Shown piece after piece: positions 1 to 10,297 of a DNA stretch of 64,000 bases. The stretch is from contig CP085828.1 in NCBI GenBank assembly GCA_020809705.1, positions 496,001 to 560,000 on the forward strand, in the 5' to 3' direction. Every line of letters starts with the position of its first letter. The stretch's first letter is position 1. Made by a program: the position numbers and the translations under genes. The notes beneath the pieces were generated by a model, which was given only the letters and a program-made list of their open reading frames with translations, did not search any database and was not told the DNA's origin. The DNA is from Calonectria ilicicola (lineage: Eukaryota > Ascomycota > Sordariomycetes > Hypocreales > Nectriaceae).

Positions 1-733
1 CATAAACCGGTCGCCCTCTGGACACAGCCCTTTTGCTCTGTTGAGCTATGGTATCACACGATAGCTCCACTCGGCATCTCCACATACACGAGGAATAGGA
101 GATGGAGAAACTGACCCCTCTGATTCATGAAGAGCAAAAATGTTGTTTAATTCACATCAAAAGCGGGTACCGAAGACGTATAAATGAACGGCATTGGTCA
201 GTTCCAACGCTATGCTACGCCACGACCAATTGAATACCCCAAATGAATTGAACAAACAGCATCTAGAACTCCTGAGACCACCTCCTGATGATGGGGGTGA
301 CGAAAATTCCCCAGGCTTTTTTTTCACGCTAATAAATAGTCTAGCCTGATCAGTGGACAGCTTGACGTGGGGAATGCGCTATACCCCGTGGGTGCCCTCG
401 TGAGGGGAGAACCATGGGCCTTGAGCTGTGCAATTGACAAGGAACCAGGTTTTTGGGTACGGCTCGGAAACCCTGGTACTGGGATACCCGGAATCTCTCG
501 GCATCCTACATGTGAGGCTCTCGTGTGTAAGCGAAGGAACGCATCGGAGTTCAGCCGATGAGCCACACCGGCGCAAGGCCGGTGGTCTTTCCTTGGATAG
601 CCTCAAAGCGAGGAAGCTCTACAGGACCAGGGAAGAAATATTAACTGGCGCTAGATTCATGCACCAAAGAAAAAATATCTTTGAATTATTGCACAATTCT
701 TATCAGCCTATCCAATAAAAAAACAAGGACAAT
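1..733. other. Intergenic region upstream of first amidohydrolase
   Basis: No convincing protein gene is seen; the short open frames on both strands overlap each other and lack family features. From about 365 to 615 the sequence is unusually rich in local inverted repeats (for example GGGG 369-372 with CCCC 384-387, a CCTC-GTGA-GGGG hairpin at 396-407, CCTTG 419-423 with CAAGG 438-442, CATCGG 542-547 with CCGATG 555-560, CACCGG 566-571 with CCGGTG 579-584, CCTC 601-604 with GAGG 610-613). This may be a structured RNA or a dense promoter. Confidence 0.5.
566..584. promoter_or_regulatory. CACCGG-N7-CCGGTG palindrome, candidate Zn2Cys6 site
   Basis: A perfect 6+6 palindrome with CGG and CCG triplets separated by 7 nt, about 150 nt upstream of the amidohydrolase ATG at 734. 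It shares the CGG-N7-CCG geometry found upstream of other genes of the left-hand cluster. It could instead be an RNA hairpin stem, since it lies in a hairpin-rich stretch. Confidence 0.45.
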
Positions 734-1681
734 ATGTCGGCCAGCGCTACCAATACACACGCCCCCAAGCCCGTCCCCAAAGGCGCCTGGGATACACACC
801 ATCACATTTTCGAACCAAGCAGATTCCCTTTTGCCGCAGGAAGACATTTCACTCCTTCTGTGGCTACCTTAGAGCAACTGAAGGCCTTTGAGGAGTCCAT
901 TGGGGTTTCTCACGTGTGTATTGCACATGGACTATCTTACGGGCCGGACTGCTCCTCATTGCTGTATTACTTGGATCAGTTCAAGGGAGAAGCACGAGGA
1001 ATTTGCGTGTTGGACGAAGAAAATGTAACAGATGAACAACTTGACCAGTACCACGCCGCAGGAATTAGGAGCGTGCGTTTGGACTTCTTCAAGGCCAAAG
1101 CTATGAACGATGTGGACAAACAGATTCAGCTGATTCGCTCAACTGCATCAAGGCTTCTTCGGTGGGATGCTTCAGCTAAGGGCTGGAGTATTCAGATCCA
1201 ACAGCCCAACCTCTCACACTGGAAGCAGCTGAGAGAAGTTGCAAAGGGTGTGGGAGTCCCAATTGTTCTTGACCACATGGGACTTGTCAAGACGTCTAGC
1301 ATGGCGCCTGAAGGATCGACCCCAGTGGTTGAGAACCCGGAATGGCAGGATCTTCTGGGAGCTCTCCGAGATGGCAACCTGTGGATTAAGATTTCGGCCC
1401 CGTATCGATGCTCACGAGGCGACCCAGATTTTGATGACTTGGAGCCAATCGTCAAGCAGCTGGTCCAGGCCAATCCAAAGCGAATGGTTTTCGGAAGCGA
1501 TTGGCCACATACGCAGCGTCACGAGGACAGACACAAGCGTAGTGCAGACAGCGAGGAACCATTCTTGAAGATTGATAATCCTTCGTGGATTGCTTCCCTC
1601 AGCAAATGGCTTAACGATGAGGAATGGCAGGACCTGTGGGTGAATAACCCGAACAAATTGTACGACTTCTCGCAAAACTAA
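734..1681 (+). CDS. Amidohydrolase-2 family (PF04909/COG3618) hydrolase, probable lactonase
   Basis: Intronless gene of 315 aa with a metal-dependent TIM-barrel hydrolase pattern. After a short Pro/Lys-rich leader comes the N-terminal metal motif WDTHHH (H22, H24), then a strand-end His in LDHMG, and near residues 254-258 the GSDWPH motif that supplies the catalytic Asp. COG3618 members hydrolyse sugar-acid or aromatic lactones (L-fuconolactonase, L-rhamnonolactonase, 2-pyrone-4,6-dicarboxylate lactonase); which substrate applies here cannot be told. No signal peptide is seen, so it is probably cytosolic, unlike its paralogue at 27666-28735, with which it shares WD-H-H, KISAPY and GSDWPHT segments. 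It is followed in the same orientation by the aldolase-like gene. A CGG-N7-CCG palindrome lies about 150 nt upstream. Confidence 0.9.
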   Translation: MSASATNTHAPKPVPKGAWDTHHHIFEPSRFPFAAGRHFTPSVATLEQLKAFEESIGVSHVCIAHGLSYGPDCSSLLYYLDQFKGEARGICVLDEENVTDEQLDQYHAAGIRSVRLDFFKAKAMNDVDKQIQLIRSTASRLLRWDASAKGWSIQIQQPNLSHWKQLREVAKGVGVPIVLDHMGLVKTSSMAPEGSTPVVENPEWQDLLGALRDGNLWIKISAPYRCSRGDPDFDDLEPIVKQLVQANPKRMVFGSDWPHTQRHEDRHKRSADSEEPFLKIDNPSWIASLSKWLNDEEWQDLWVNNPNKLYDFSQN

Positions 1682-1779
1682 ACAGATATTCTTTGACAAA
1701 TTGAAATGTTTGGATTGATTATTTCTGTATACTCGCTGTGAAATGCTTAGCTTGGTTTTCAGAATGATGCACACCGAGC

Positions 1780-1847
1780 CGGCAATGCGCCGAAAATGGG
1801 GCACCCCGCCTCCCCGCGTCAGCGGTGCTAGTCTCGGCTTTCCCCCG
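1780..1847. promoter_or_regulatory. Two CGG-N7-CCG motifs before the aldolase gene
   Basis: CGG 1780-1782 with CCG 1790-1792 and CGG 1835-1837 with CCG 1845-1847, both spaced by 7 nt, lie 160 and 107 nt upstream of the ATG at 1954. The flanks are less symmetric than in the best cluster sites, so these are weaker candidates. Confidence 0.35.
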
Positions 1848-1953
1848 GTCAAGATTGATGCGATGGTCTGGTTAAATAATCACGTAGAAATTAGAACAAG
1901 AAGTGTTCCTTGACTCTAGTACCTTGTATCGTCCAATTAAGGCAACCGTTGCA

Positions 1954-2963
1954 ATGGCAGAATTTCCGCAAAATAACAAAACGTTCCAGATCCTCAAAGC
2001 CGCCCAAGATGGTGGTTATTCGGTCGGAGCATACAATTGGTTTGTTGGCAACAGGCCTGAGATTATGCATGCTACAAAAAAACTGACTGGTAGGTAGTTA
2101 TAACGAGGATGGCGTCATAGCTGTCATCCGGGCGGCCGAGGCATGCCGTTCTCCGGCGCTCATCCAGCTTTTCCCTTGGACCCTGCGGTTCCAAGGTCCC
2201 GAATTTGTCAAGTATGTCATACGGGCTGCTCATGCTGCTAGCGTACCAATCGCGGTCCACCTTGACCACTGCATCGAGGTCGAAGATGTTGAAACTGCTC
2301 TTGGACTTCCATTTGACTCCATCATGATTGATGCATCGACTCAAGATCCCGAGGCAAATATCAGAGAGTGCAAGAGAGTGGTTGAGCTCGCCAATTCCAA
2401 GGGAATCGCCATTGAAGCAGAAATGGGACGCATTAATGGTGGAGAAGATGGCCTGCCAAATGTTGATATGGAAGCGATCTTGACACGGCCAGATTCCGTC
2501 AAAGACTTTGTACGCCAAACAGGTGTCCAATTTCTTGCACCGGCTTTTGGTAATATTCATGGAAAATATGGACCTGGTGGCCTAGAAGGTTCTTGGAGAC
2601 TGCCATTGTACGTGACCATCAAATATAGCGGACTTGTGCAAAACACGCCGTTAGTCTCAAATATTATCGCTAACGATTCATGTAATTTACAGGCTCATGG
2701 ATATCCACAATGCTATCCCGGATATTCCTCTTGTTTTGCACGGAACAACAGGCATTACCGAGGAACTAACCAGGGCTGCGAGAAAATGTGGAATGGTCAA
2801 GGTTAATCTGAATCATACAGTTCGGGACGAGCATATGGACTTTGTAGCCGAGAATGTTGGAAAACTAGAGTTTACGGTGCTGAAGGAGAGGTCGGTGAAG
2901 ATTTACGAAGCCTCTATTATCAGAGTTATGAAGGAATTTCTCGACTCTGCAGGGAAGGTTTGA
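1954..2963 (+). CDS. Class II fructose/tagatose-bisphosphate aldolase-like protein
   Basis: Three exons (1954-2039, 2098-2607, 2693-2963) give 288 aa, close to the size of GatY/KbaY and FbaA. Family hallmarks are GAYN-CYNEDGV at the first splice junction, the zinc-ligand motif HLDHC near residue 82, the MIDAS segment, EAEMGRINGGEDG, AFGNIHGKYG and LHGTTG with the later zinc-binding His residues. Class II aldolases cleave or form ketose phosphates with DHAP as donor through a zinc enediolate. The start at 1954 is chosen because it matches the family N-terminus; the upstream in-frame extension is not conserved-looking. It lies between the amidohydrolase and the RraA-like gene in the same direction. 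Together with the DhaK-DhaL kinase at 10718 it suggests metabolism of a phosphorylated short ketose; the glycolytic enzyme is usually longer and unclustered, so I infer a catabolic role. Confidence 0.87.
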
Positions 2964-3502
2964 GGGTACCTCGTCAATGGATAGAATAAAGATCAATAAA
3001 ACGGAAACATCTACAAATTTCTATTGGTCTCTGGTTGAGAAGTGAATCTGAATCAACATTTGGTGAAGTTACCTAATGTGAACACACCCCAAGCCCAGCT
3101 GAATGGAGAAACGCCGAGACGTCACCTGAGACCAAAGCTAAGAAAGATGCGTCCGGCCGTCGTTTTCGGACCAAAACCGCAGTTCTGATTTCAATGTCAT
3201 TGTTGGGATTATGGCCGAAAAGGGTTCACCGATGAACTACGGCTCAATTGACGTAGCGTCATCAAGTCGCCCGATTGGCTGTGTCTAGCTTAGCTGTGGT
3301 GCACTCGGCGTCGGCACCGAGCCGACGTCTGCACACTGGGGAACGAAAAGTTTAGACAGCCTCCAACCGTGAAGCGATGTTCGGGGACGAAAATCCCGCG
3401 ACAGCATCGATATAACACGAATAATTGGACTCACTAAGGCCCTGCAATTCTCTCAGGAATCACGTGTCTCACACATCTGCATTCACAGCCACAATAGACA
3501 CC
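2964..3502. other. Intergenic, promoter of the RraA-like gene
   Basis: About 540 nt without a gene. It contains several CGG/CCG triplets, including a GTCCG...CGGAC pair near 3151-3171 and the strong palindrome at 3310-3326. Confidence 0.5.
3305..3327. promoter_or_regulatory. Overlapping TCGG-N7-CCGA and TCGG-N8-CCGA palindromes
   Basis: TCGG 3311-3314 pairs with CCGA 3322-3325 (N7; the symmetry extends to CGTCGG/CCGACG), and an overlapping TCGG 3305-3308 pairs with CCGA 3317-3320 (N8). The site is about 180 nt upstream of the RraA-like ATG. Form and position fit a Zn2Cys6 dimer site. Confidence 0.5.
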
Positions 3503-4460
3503 ATGGCAACCATTAACATTGTTGAGCGACTGCAGCAGTGGTCAAGTTGTGACGTATGCCTGCACCCTCCGCTCCCATGCTCAAAAATTGATTGGCTTAC
3601 AACAAGGCAAATAGATCTCCGATGGACTGTCAAAGCTTGGCCATAAGCATGGTGGCTTCCTCGAGGGATTGATTATGTACTCACCACAGATTCAGGCCGG
3701 CAAAACTAAGATTGCTGGTCCCGTTTTCACAGTCAAGTTCGCGCCCAAGGGTGACGAAAATGCCCCGAAAGTGAAGGGTAACTATGTATGTTGATTTCAT
3801 AATCCTCTTTCCCAACAAAACTTTTGGGTCTTACCCTGAAGAATCACGGGCTGGACTGCTTCATGCCTCCCATTCCTGCTTAGTTGATGCACAGGGGTCG
3901 ATCACCTGGGGCAATTTCAGAGAGCTCATGCATTAACATTCATTTTAATAGATTGACCAAATTCCAGAGGGATCTGTGGTTTTTATTTCGCAGCCTCTAC
4001 CCCACATTAACGCTTGTTATGGCGGCCTCATGTCTTTGAGGGCCAAGATGCTTGGTGCCAGGGGTGTTGTTATTGATGGATTCCTGCGGGATCTTCAGGA
4101 GCATCGAGACCTTGAGTTCCCGGTAAGATATATTTTCCTGATATCACTCTTGTGAGTCAAGTCGCTGACAGCCCGTAGCTTTTTGCTAGGGGAACAGGAA
4201 CGACGGCAGGCGGAGCAGTATGCTTTCCATCAGAAATCGAAGTTCCAGTAGCACTGCAATCTGCGAAGCAAGAGGCCGTGATTAGCCCTGGAGGATACAT
4301 AATTGCTGATTTGGATGGTGTTGTATACCTTCCTGGAGACTTGGCCGAAAAGGTTCTCGAGATCGTACCTAGTATCGTCGCAGCGGATGAGAAGTGCGCT
4401 GAAGCAATTCGGGGTGGAATGTCGGTCAAGGAAGCATTCGCAACATACAGGGGCAAATAA
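3503..4460 (+). CDS. RraA-like / HMG-CHA aldolase family protein
   Basis: Four exons (3503-3553, 3615-3785, 3952-4122, 4179-4460) yield 224 aa. Recognisable RraA-fold segments are CDISDGLSKLG near the start, KIAGPVFTVKF, the central GARGVVIDGFLRD motif whose Arg-Asp pair binds pyruvate and metal in 4-hydroxy-4-methyl-2-oxoglutarate aldolases, and GDYIIADLDGV-like SPGGYIIADLDGVV near the C-terminus. Family members are divalent-metal aldolases or decarboxylases (HMG/CHA aldolase, oxaloacetate decarboxylase); the bacterial name refers to a side role on RNase E and is not meant here. The gene is tail-to-tail with the terpene synthase, the two stop codons being about 30 nt apart. A TCGG-N7-CCGA palindrome lies upstream. 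Pyruvate-releasing retro-aldol cleavage is the most likely role, the substrate being unknown. Confidence 0.85.
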
Positions 4461-4490
4461 ATTTGAGATTTCTATCATAAAAGACCAGAT

Positions 4491-5599
4491 CTAAACCATA
4501 TATTTATCATCCAGCCCGAGTTCCTGCAGCCTATAGCGATAAGGATTCTTCACATGGAATGCTACATAGCCCATAAAATAATCATGCCAAGATTTGTCAT
4601 AAATATCAGAATCCCTCAAAATCGACCGCGAACGCTGATACATATCAATAGCTTCAATGATAATAGATTGAAGTACTGATATAGCACTCGCATCCTCACA
4701 GAAAGCTAGTTTATTGATATGGTTCTTTGATTCTCCTGCCCTTTCTTCTTTATAGAAGCTGACCAGAAAACGTTAGTTTCGATAATCCAACCATGGAACC
4801 CAAGAAGTATTGCGAAATTGAAACTTACGACAAGATATCATTTGTGAGATTGATAGTCTTGCAAATTTCAGGGATAGCTGGCAGATATGCTGATACGTCC
4901 GAATATGGGTCTTTGGGAAAGCAAAAGTATGCATAGGCCTCTGGTAAACCCTCCTTGTCTCGGAAGTAGTAGGGCCAGTTAATGGCCTCCTTCTTCGGGA
5001 CCATTGCTTGGTATTCATCTCTGGTTTCAAGACTATTGCAGCAAACGAAAGCTAGCCCGGCTATGATGATAAAGTTTGCGATGATAGGATCGTAGTACTT
5101 ATAAGTCGATCTAAGCACTTCCGCGAAGTTCTCGAGGATTGGTGATGACTGCTTCTCGCCGCTGCTAAAGCGGGCTTGGAATTGGTTCAAGTCCATTTTA
5201 TACGGGGAGTGTTTATCATCAATAAGTGTCGCAAGCCAAGTGTACAGACCTATGTATATTTGAACGTCCAGAGGGTGATGCGGGTACATGTCCTGAAATA
5301 TTTAGTAACGCTCATCATGTGGAAGAAAAATAAGCTATTTGAGTAAAAATACGTACTGAAGCAACAGAAACGCCCACTTGGAAAATGGACTCTGACATGG
5401 GACTGTCATCAATGGGAATGCCTGCCTGAGCCGCTGTTCTAGCCATAGCCTCATAAATCGCTTTTGTTTTGGGAGTTGGGGGAGTACGATACTCGACAGA
5501 GTACAGAAACCCATTGATCAAAGGTTTTAGTCTATGGACAAGAGTTTCCTTCGAGGCGACCTCATTTATATGAGGGAGTGAAGTAGCTGTTTCTATCAT
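4491..5599 (-). CDS. TRI5-like (trichodiene synthase family) sesquiterpene synthase, copy 1
   Basis: Three exons on the minus strand (5357-5599, 4829-5292, 4491-4758) encode 324 aa. The family is identified by the TYKYYDPI helix, the WPYYFRDKEG segment, the NSE metal motif N232-D233-x-x-S236-x-x-x-E240 (in NDILSFYKEE) and a C-terminal RYR basic motif. The Asp-rich motif reads DDKHS (D106, D107, S110), so the third acidic position of DDxxD is not acidic. Canonical TRI5 proteins are near 375-390 aa; this one ends soon after the RYR motif and lacks the long C-terminal tail. Class I synthases of this family cyclise farnesyl diphosphate in the cytosol. No other trichothecene-pathway gene is seen nearby, so trichodiene as product is not supported. 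Codon use is noticeably AT-rich compared with copy 2. Confidence 0.85.
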
Positions 5600-6391
5600 A
5601 TTAAAAGACAGTGAATGATAGAAGCGATTTGCATATATGTAATATAAGTTGTTGGAGTGCAGGCTAAGAACCAGAGGAAAACGTGTAATTTATACCCATA
5701 GTAAACTCTAACAGAGATTCCTGGCCTTCCGAGCTCGGGGACTCTTGTTATTATCTAAGCATGCGATGAAAAAAAGGGCCGATGGCTACAAACACTGAGT
5801 TGTCACATCGGTCAGACATTGTGTTTCATGGCTCGACTATGACCACAGCCTCAAACAAGCCGGAGTTTTCCATGCCTGAATAAATATCTGATTAATGGCA
5901 CAACTTTGAACAATAAGTGAGGCTAAAGATCAAAACGTTGAAGAAAATATCCTTGAGTAGATGACAAGTTCATTTAAGATCCTAAATCATAATTGAAGAT
6001 GCTACCTATGAGTTGATATGAGTCGCGCCTCAGAGTCAATATCTTTATCAATGGGCACATGTTGTCTTAAACACTGGTCGTAGCTATTGTCTGTCCGCTG
6101 CGTCCAAATAGGAGTCGCAGATATTGTCTTTTAACAACTGTACGCGATCACCTCGCTTAAAAAAAAGCTTCACAGTCACAGCTGATGTCTGAGGGAGTAG
6201 TCACGGTCGGTAAGGACGGTGACTTTTCGGCAGTGGTTCTGAAAAAGCATTGAAAGGTCCCCTCAATTTACTCTGTCAAGGTTGGGCTTGCGGTTTGAAT
6301 AGGAATAAGTAGGTAAATGCAATCTGTATGTGAAGTTATATAAATTTACAATATCATCTAAAGATTTTGATTTATTCTATGTATTTCGTGT
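5600..6391. other. Intergenic, AT-rich; promoter of terpene synthase copy 1
   Basis: About 790 nt between the terpene synthase start and the 3' end of the Ldh2-type gene. I see no coding frame, tRNA or repeat, and no TCGG-N7-CCGA palindrome. Confidence 0.5.
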
Positions 6392-7531
6392 CTAGGCCAG
6401 GGGAGTAGTGGACAAATTGAGGGCGGGGACGCCGTATTTCTCAGCAAGCTCATCAAACATCTTCTTCTCAGCCTCCGCATATGGCAGACCCTGGGTGTTT
6501 CGTTCCAAGGCAAGTCGGTGCTCAGGCTCTCCAGGGAAAAGGACCTCCTTGAATCCATCTGCAGGGGTTACGCCGTGCACTCGTTGGACCAAGGTATCCA
6601 TCCTTGACCTGAACTCGTCCGAGGACATGAAAACATCAGGCTTGATGACGATGAAGCTGTGGCCAACGTTTTGTGGGCGTGCCTCCTTGTATTGATCACC
6701 AACCTGTCCACCGAATTCGGCTCCAGACAGTACACCTGACATGATATCCATCAAAATGGCAATACCTGAGCCCTTGGGTCCGCCAATGGGAGCCATTGAA
6801 CCGTTCAAAGCTTCATTGGCATCCTCGGTAGGCTTGCCATCCTTATCGTAAGCCCACCCCAGGGGGATCTTCTCTCCACGGCGGGCTGCCTTGCGAATCT
6901 TTCCCTTTGCCACCACGGAAGGGGCCATGTCCAGAATATATGGCACCTCGTTTTGGCTGGGGGCACCGGCGGCGAAGGGCGAGATGCCCAGAAGGGTTTC
7001 CTTACCACCAAATGGTGGCATCTGCTTGGCAGAATTGGTAAAAACCAAGGAGATCATGCCAGCGTCAAGAGCTTGGAGAACGTAGGTTGCGGCCATACCG
7101 AAGTGGTTAGAGTGGTTTGCCGTCACGATACCAATTCCATACGTCTGTGCACGTCGGATGGCATCCTCCATGGCCTTGCTGGCAACGATGAAGCCGAATC
7201 CATTGTCGCCATCGAGATGAGCGGCAACAGGTGTCTTTTCGGTGATTTGGATGTTGGGTGTGGCATTGACTAGGCCGCTGTTGACACGCTCAACATATTG
7301 TTGTAGTCGGGCCAGACCATGGGTGTCCTGAATGAATAGCACATATCAGATGTTGTTTGTGATAGAAGGGATGCATAAGAAGAGACTTACCACTCCTCGT
7401 GTATCAGCCTGCACCAAGCAGTCTGCCATCAACTTTGCCTGGTCTTCCGGGAGGCCGGACTTGGTGAGCAAGGTCTTGGCAAAATCCGAGGCCTCACCAG
7501 GCTTAGCGTAGAAACGAGTTTGCGACGCCAT
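6392..7531 (-). CDS. Ldh2/MDH2 family NAD(P)-dependent malate/lactate-type dehydrogenase
   Basis: Two exons (7391-7531 and 6392-7327, intron 63 nt) give 358 aa, the normal length of the Ldh2 family (PF02615), which is unrelated to classical Rossmann lactate dehydrogenases. Family motifs are DTHGLARL at residues 48-55 (conserved His and Arg), NHSNHFG around 110-120 with the catalytic-type His, the FGGKETLLGISPFA stretch and GGPKGSGIAILMDIMSGVLSGA for dinucleotide binding. Members reduce 2-oxoacids or oxidise 2-hydroxyacids (malate, sulfolactate, ureidoglycolate, 2,3-diketogulonate). It is transcribed away from the Zn2Cys6 factor at 7833, sharing a 300-nt promoter that carries two TCGG-N6/7-CCGA palindromes. 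The neighbourhood suggests oxidation of a hydroxy-acid intermediate. Confidence 0.9.
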
Positions 7532-7650
7532 GATCAAGGATCCTGGACAAATTCTTTTGAAAATGCGGGGTGATGTGCGTCAGGTGAGCTAACGGTGTGT
7601 AATTGGACGAGCTGATCTGGGGGAGGACGAACAAACTTATTGAGGGTGAG

Positions 7651-7669
7651 CATCGGCCTTATCCCGATG
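7651..7669. promoter_or_regulatory. CATCGG-N7-CCGATG palindrome in divergent promoter
   Basis: A perfect 6+6 palindrome spaced by 7 nt, about 120 nt from the start of the Ldh2-type gene and 165 nt from the Zn2Cys6 factor. It is one of the best instances of the cluster motif. Confidence 0.55.
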
Positions 7670-7715
7670 TGGGCCTTTTTAGTTCGCCCTCGATTTAAGT
7701 TGGATTGATAAATGG

Positions 7716-7729
7716 TCGGTGTTCCCCGA
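7716..7729. promoter_or_regulatory. TCGG-N6-CCGA palindrome
   Basis: TCGG 7716-7719 and CCGA 7726-7729 with 6 nt between, 104 nt upstream of the regulator ATG. The N6 form equals the published UaY/Ppr1-type spacing. It could mediate autoregulation. Confidence 0.45.
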
Positions 7730-7832
7730 TTTCTGCTTTTTGCCCCCCTCGCTCTCAGCCCGAGATGCTCGCGTCATTGTCCAGACATTGCGAATTGACC
7801 GAAACACGCACACGGCCTCACTGGCTCCAGAG

Positions 7833-10297
7833 ATGGACACGTCTGTCGACCCGGCCCCGGATTCCAGCGCCCCACCTCCGCCGGCGAAGGGGAGAAAGAA
7901 GGGTACAGCATGTTCGCGATGCAGGAGCCAGAAGATTCGCTGCGATGACACGACGCCGTGCCTGAATTGCTCCAGGGTCAATCAGCCGTGTATACGAAAC
8001 AACTTTGCCAACCAACAGGAAGCTCTCAAGTATGTGTTTGCTATGTTCCATCATCGTTGTTCTTTCATCCATCATAGTATGAGTCTAATAAACCTGCTAG
8101 CCACATCACTCAGATCGAATCACGACTGCGCTCTTTGGAAGAATCACTCCGCCGCGTTGCTCCTGAGGAGCTTGAGAAAGCTCCCCTAGTGGCCGATGGC
8201 AGCTTTCGAACTGGGCCTCTGAGCAAGGAGGCTGCTCGCACTGACACTCGGCCCGATTCACCACCATGGCCAATTCAATCTCAGCACGTGGAGTCCGAAA
8301 TTATGCACGGCGAAGCATTGTCAAGTGGTGGACCACTCAATAATGCATTGTACCACAACCGAGAATCTCCTGTCGTGCGATCTGCTGGTCCATCTATTGG
8401 CCCTCACGTTGCTGCCTCTCATGCAACACCATCGGCCTCGGCGAGTCCGGCGGCGTCAACCCAGATCGAACCTAGCGAGCCGCTGGCGCATGAGGTTGGC
8501 ATGCTATCGCTTGCCAGTTCAAAGGAATCCAAATATCTTGGCCCTTCTTCTGGGGTCCCGTTCGCCAGATTGATATTCTCAGCTATCCCGCAGTCTCAAG
8601 GTTTGGCAACAAGTTGGGCAACGCCTGAGGGGAGCCACAGTGCCTACAACAAGCCCACTCAGACCCAGCCATTTCCAGAAGACTGGACTTCTGAAGTGGA
8701 CTTGCAGCATTTTGTTGATGCATACTTTGAAACATACCAACCTTTTTATCCATTTTTAGATGAGGATGCGGTCGCAGACCGCCTTGAGCGCCTGTACACA
8801 AAACCAGCGATGGCAGTCCAATCCCTCCACATGCCCAAGCTTTCGGATGTTGAAGCAAGCCTATCACCAGCTTACATGGTCCAAATGTTTCTTATCATTG
8901 CACTTGGAGCTCGGGTTTTGGAAGTTCGGCTTTCGACTGAATTTTCGTCAGAGCGCTATCTTGTTACAGCAATGCAACGGATCGGGTCACTAGCCCTGCA
9001 TGATAGCATTGAAGGTCTGCAGATAATGCTGCTGCTTGCACTAGCCAGCTTTTATTTTGAAGATGGCCCAAATGCATGGTTCTTGACCTCAAACATAATT
9101 GCAAGTTGTTTGGACCTGGGCTTTCAACGAAAATGGCAAATCCCCTCAGCTCAGAATCGGAAAAGCCATCGCCAACTTCTTGTCCATAATAACCTCCGAC
9201 GAGGTATATTTTGGTCAGCATATTCTCTTGAGAGGACTCTAGCAGTGGTGCTGGGTCGTCCACTGACCCTGCGCGACGAGGCCATTGATGTTCAGTTTCC
9301 AGGAGAAATTGGCCCTGGCGATGCTCTATCTCCAGTAGTTGGTGATAGATTCGCCCCACCTCAAGACCCGAGCCCCGAAAACAAGAGGGTCCGTCTTAAT
9401 GATTCGCCGTACACTGTATCACAGTATTCATTTCGCTTTGATCAAATCACGGCTGAAATTAAGCTGATGCTGCATCGTGTGGTCAACTTGCCAAATCGCT
9501 TCCCATGGCCACAGGATCTTGACTCATGGAGAAAAGAGATACAAAAGAACTGCAATGTGCTTTTGGATAATTTAAGGAGCGACTTGAGACGCCGATCCCG
9601 ACGAAACATGTCGGACAGTGCTATCCGGACACTCGAATTAAAGTACCACCATTGTCTACAATTGCTCCATCGACCGTCACCAGCAGTGCCTCAGCCAAGC
9701 CTAGAATCTTGGAAGATTTGCTACGAATCAGCCGTGGCGACGATTTTGCTTAATTCAGAGCTTCATCGGTTTTCCAAATTGTCAAATGGCTGGCTTACAG
9801 CCCACACCGTCTTTGTCAGCGGCATCACCTTTTTGTATTGCATATGGGTGACACCCGAGATCAAGGCAGAGACAACATTGGAAAGTTTTCAGAGTATTTC
9901 GGGTGCTTGTGTATCTGTTCTCCAATATTTAGCAAAGACCTGGAGCGTGGCTGCAGATTCCGTGCTAAAGCTTGAGAGACTGATTAATATGACATCAAAT
10001 TCATGGAAGGCTGCGCAAGAGAACCGAAACTCTGAGTTGGTCGCAGGCCAATCTTTGGTGTCAATGTCGCAAGCGGGCTCAAGACCGAATTTTGGAGATG
10101 ATTCAGGAGGTAACAATGTATCAATAGATTTGGAAGGATTGAATGTACCAGCGATGAATGAGAGCCAAGGGTTTGATTTTGAGCCAGGATACTTTTTTAA
10201 CGAACTGGGGGATATAAGTAGCTGGTTTGACCTTAATTGGCTTGCAAACTCAGGATCTGGGGGACAAGGCGATATCTCTTATTCCTTTGATCCTTGA
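7833..10297 (+). CDS. Zn2Cys6 transcription factor, likely cluster regulator
   Basis: Two exons (7833-8029, 8101-10297; intron 71 nt with a TCTAATAA-like branch) encode 797 aa. Residues 27-53 form a complete binuclear zinc cluster, C-x2-C-x6-C-x5-C-x2-C-x6-C, preceded by a basic GRKKG stretch. Across the splice junction follows a short coiled coil (ITQIESRLRSLEESL), the usual dimerisation element, then a Ser/Pro-rich linker and a fungal-specific transcription factor domain (PF04082-like) from about residue 230, containing the conserved ARVLEV, YFEDGPNAWFL and RGIFWSAYSLERTLAVVLGRP segments. The ATG at 7833 is preferred because it places the zinc cluster near the N-terminus as usual; an upstream in-frame ATG at 7719 exists. 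Its position in the middle of the catabolic genes and the palindromes in its own promoter make it the best candidate for the regulator of the cluster (inference). Confidence 0.92.

Noticed and set aside
1..60. tRNA-like sequence on the minus strand at the window edge (GCTC...GAGC arm and a GGTTT near position 1)
   Set aside because: The D-loop would have only 4 nt, the anticodon stem does not pair well and the 3' part is outside the window; evidence is too weak.
367..718. Short proteins in overlapping frames on both strands
   Set aside because: Mutually overlapping frames in a hairpin-rich GC stretch, with no family similarity or splice support.
734..7531. Purine/allantoin degradation cluster, suggested by Ldh2 (ureidoglycolate dehydrogenase family), a Dal5-type permease and UaY-like sites
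   Set aside because: No urate oxidase, allantoinase-type or ureidoglycolate enzyme is seen; the kinase and aldolases do not fit.
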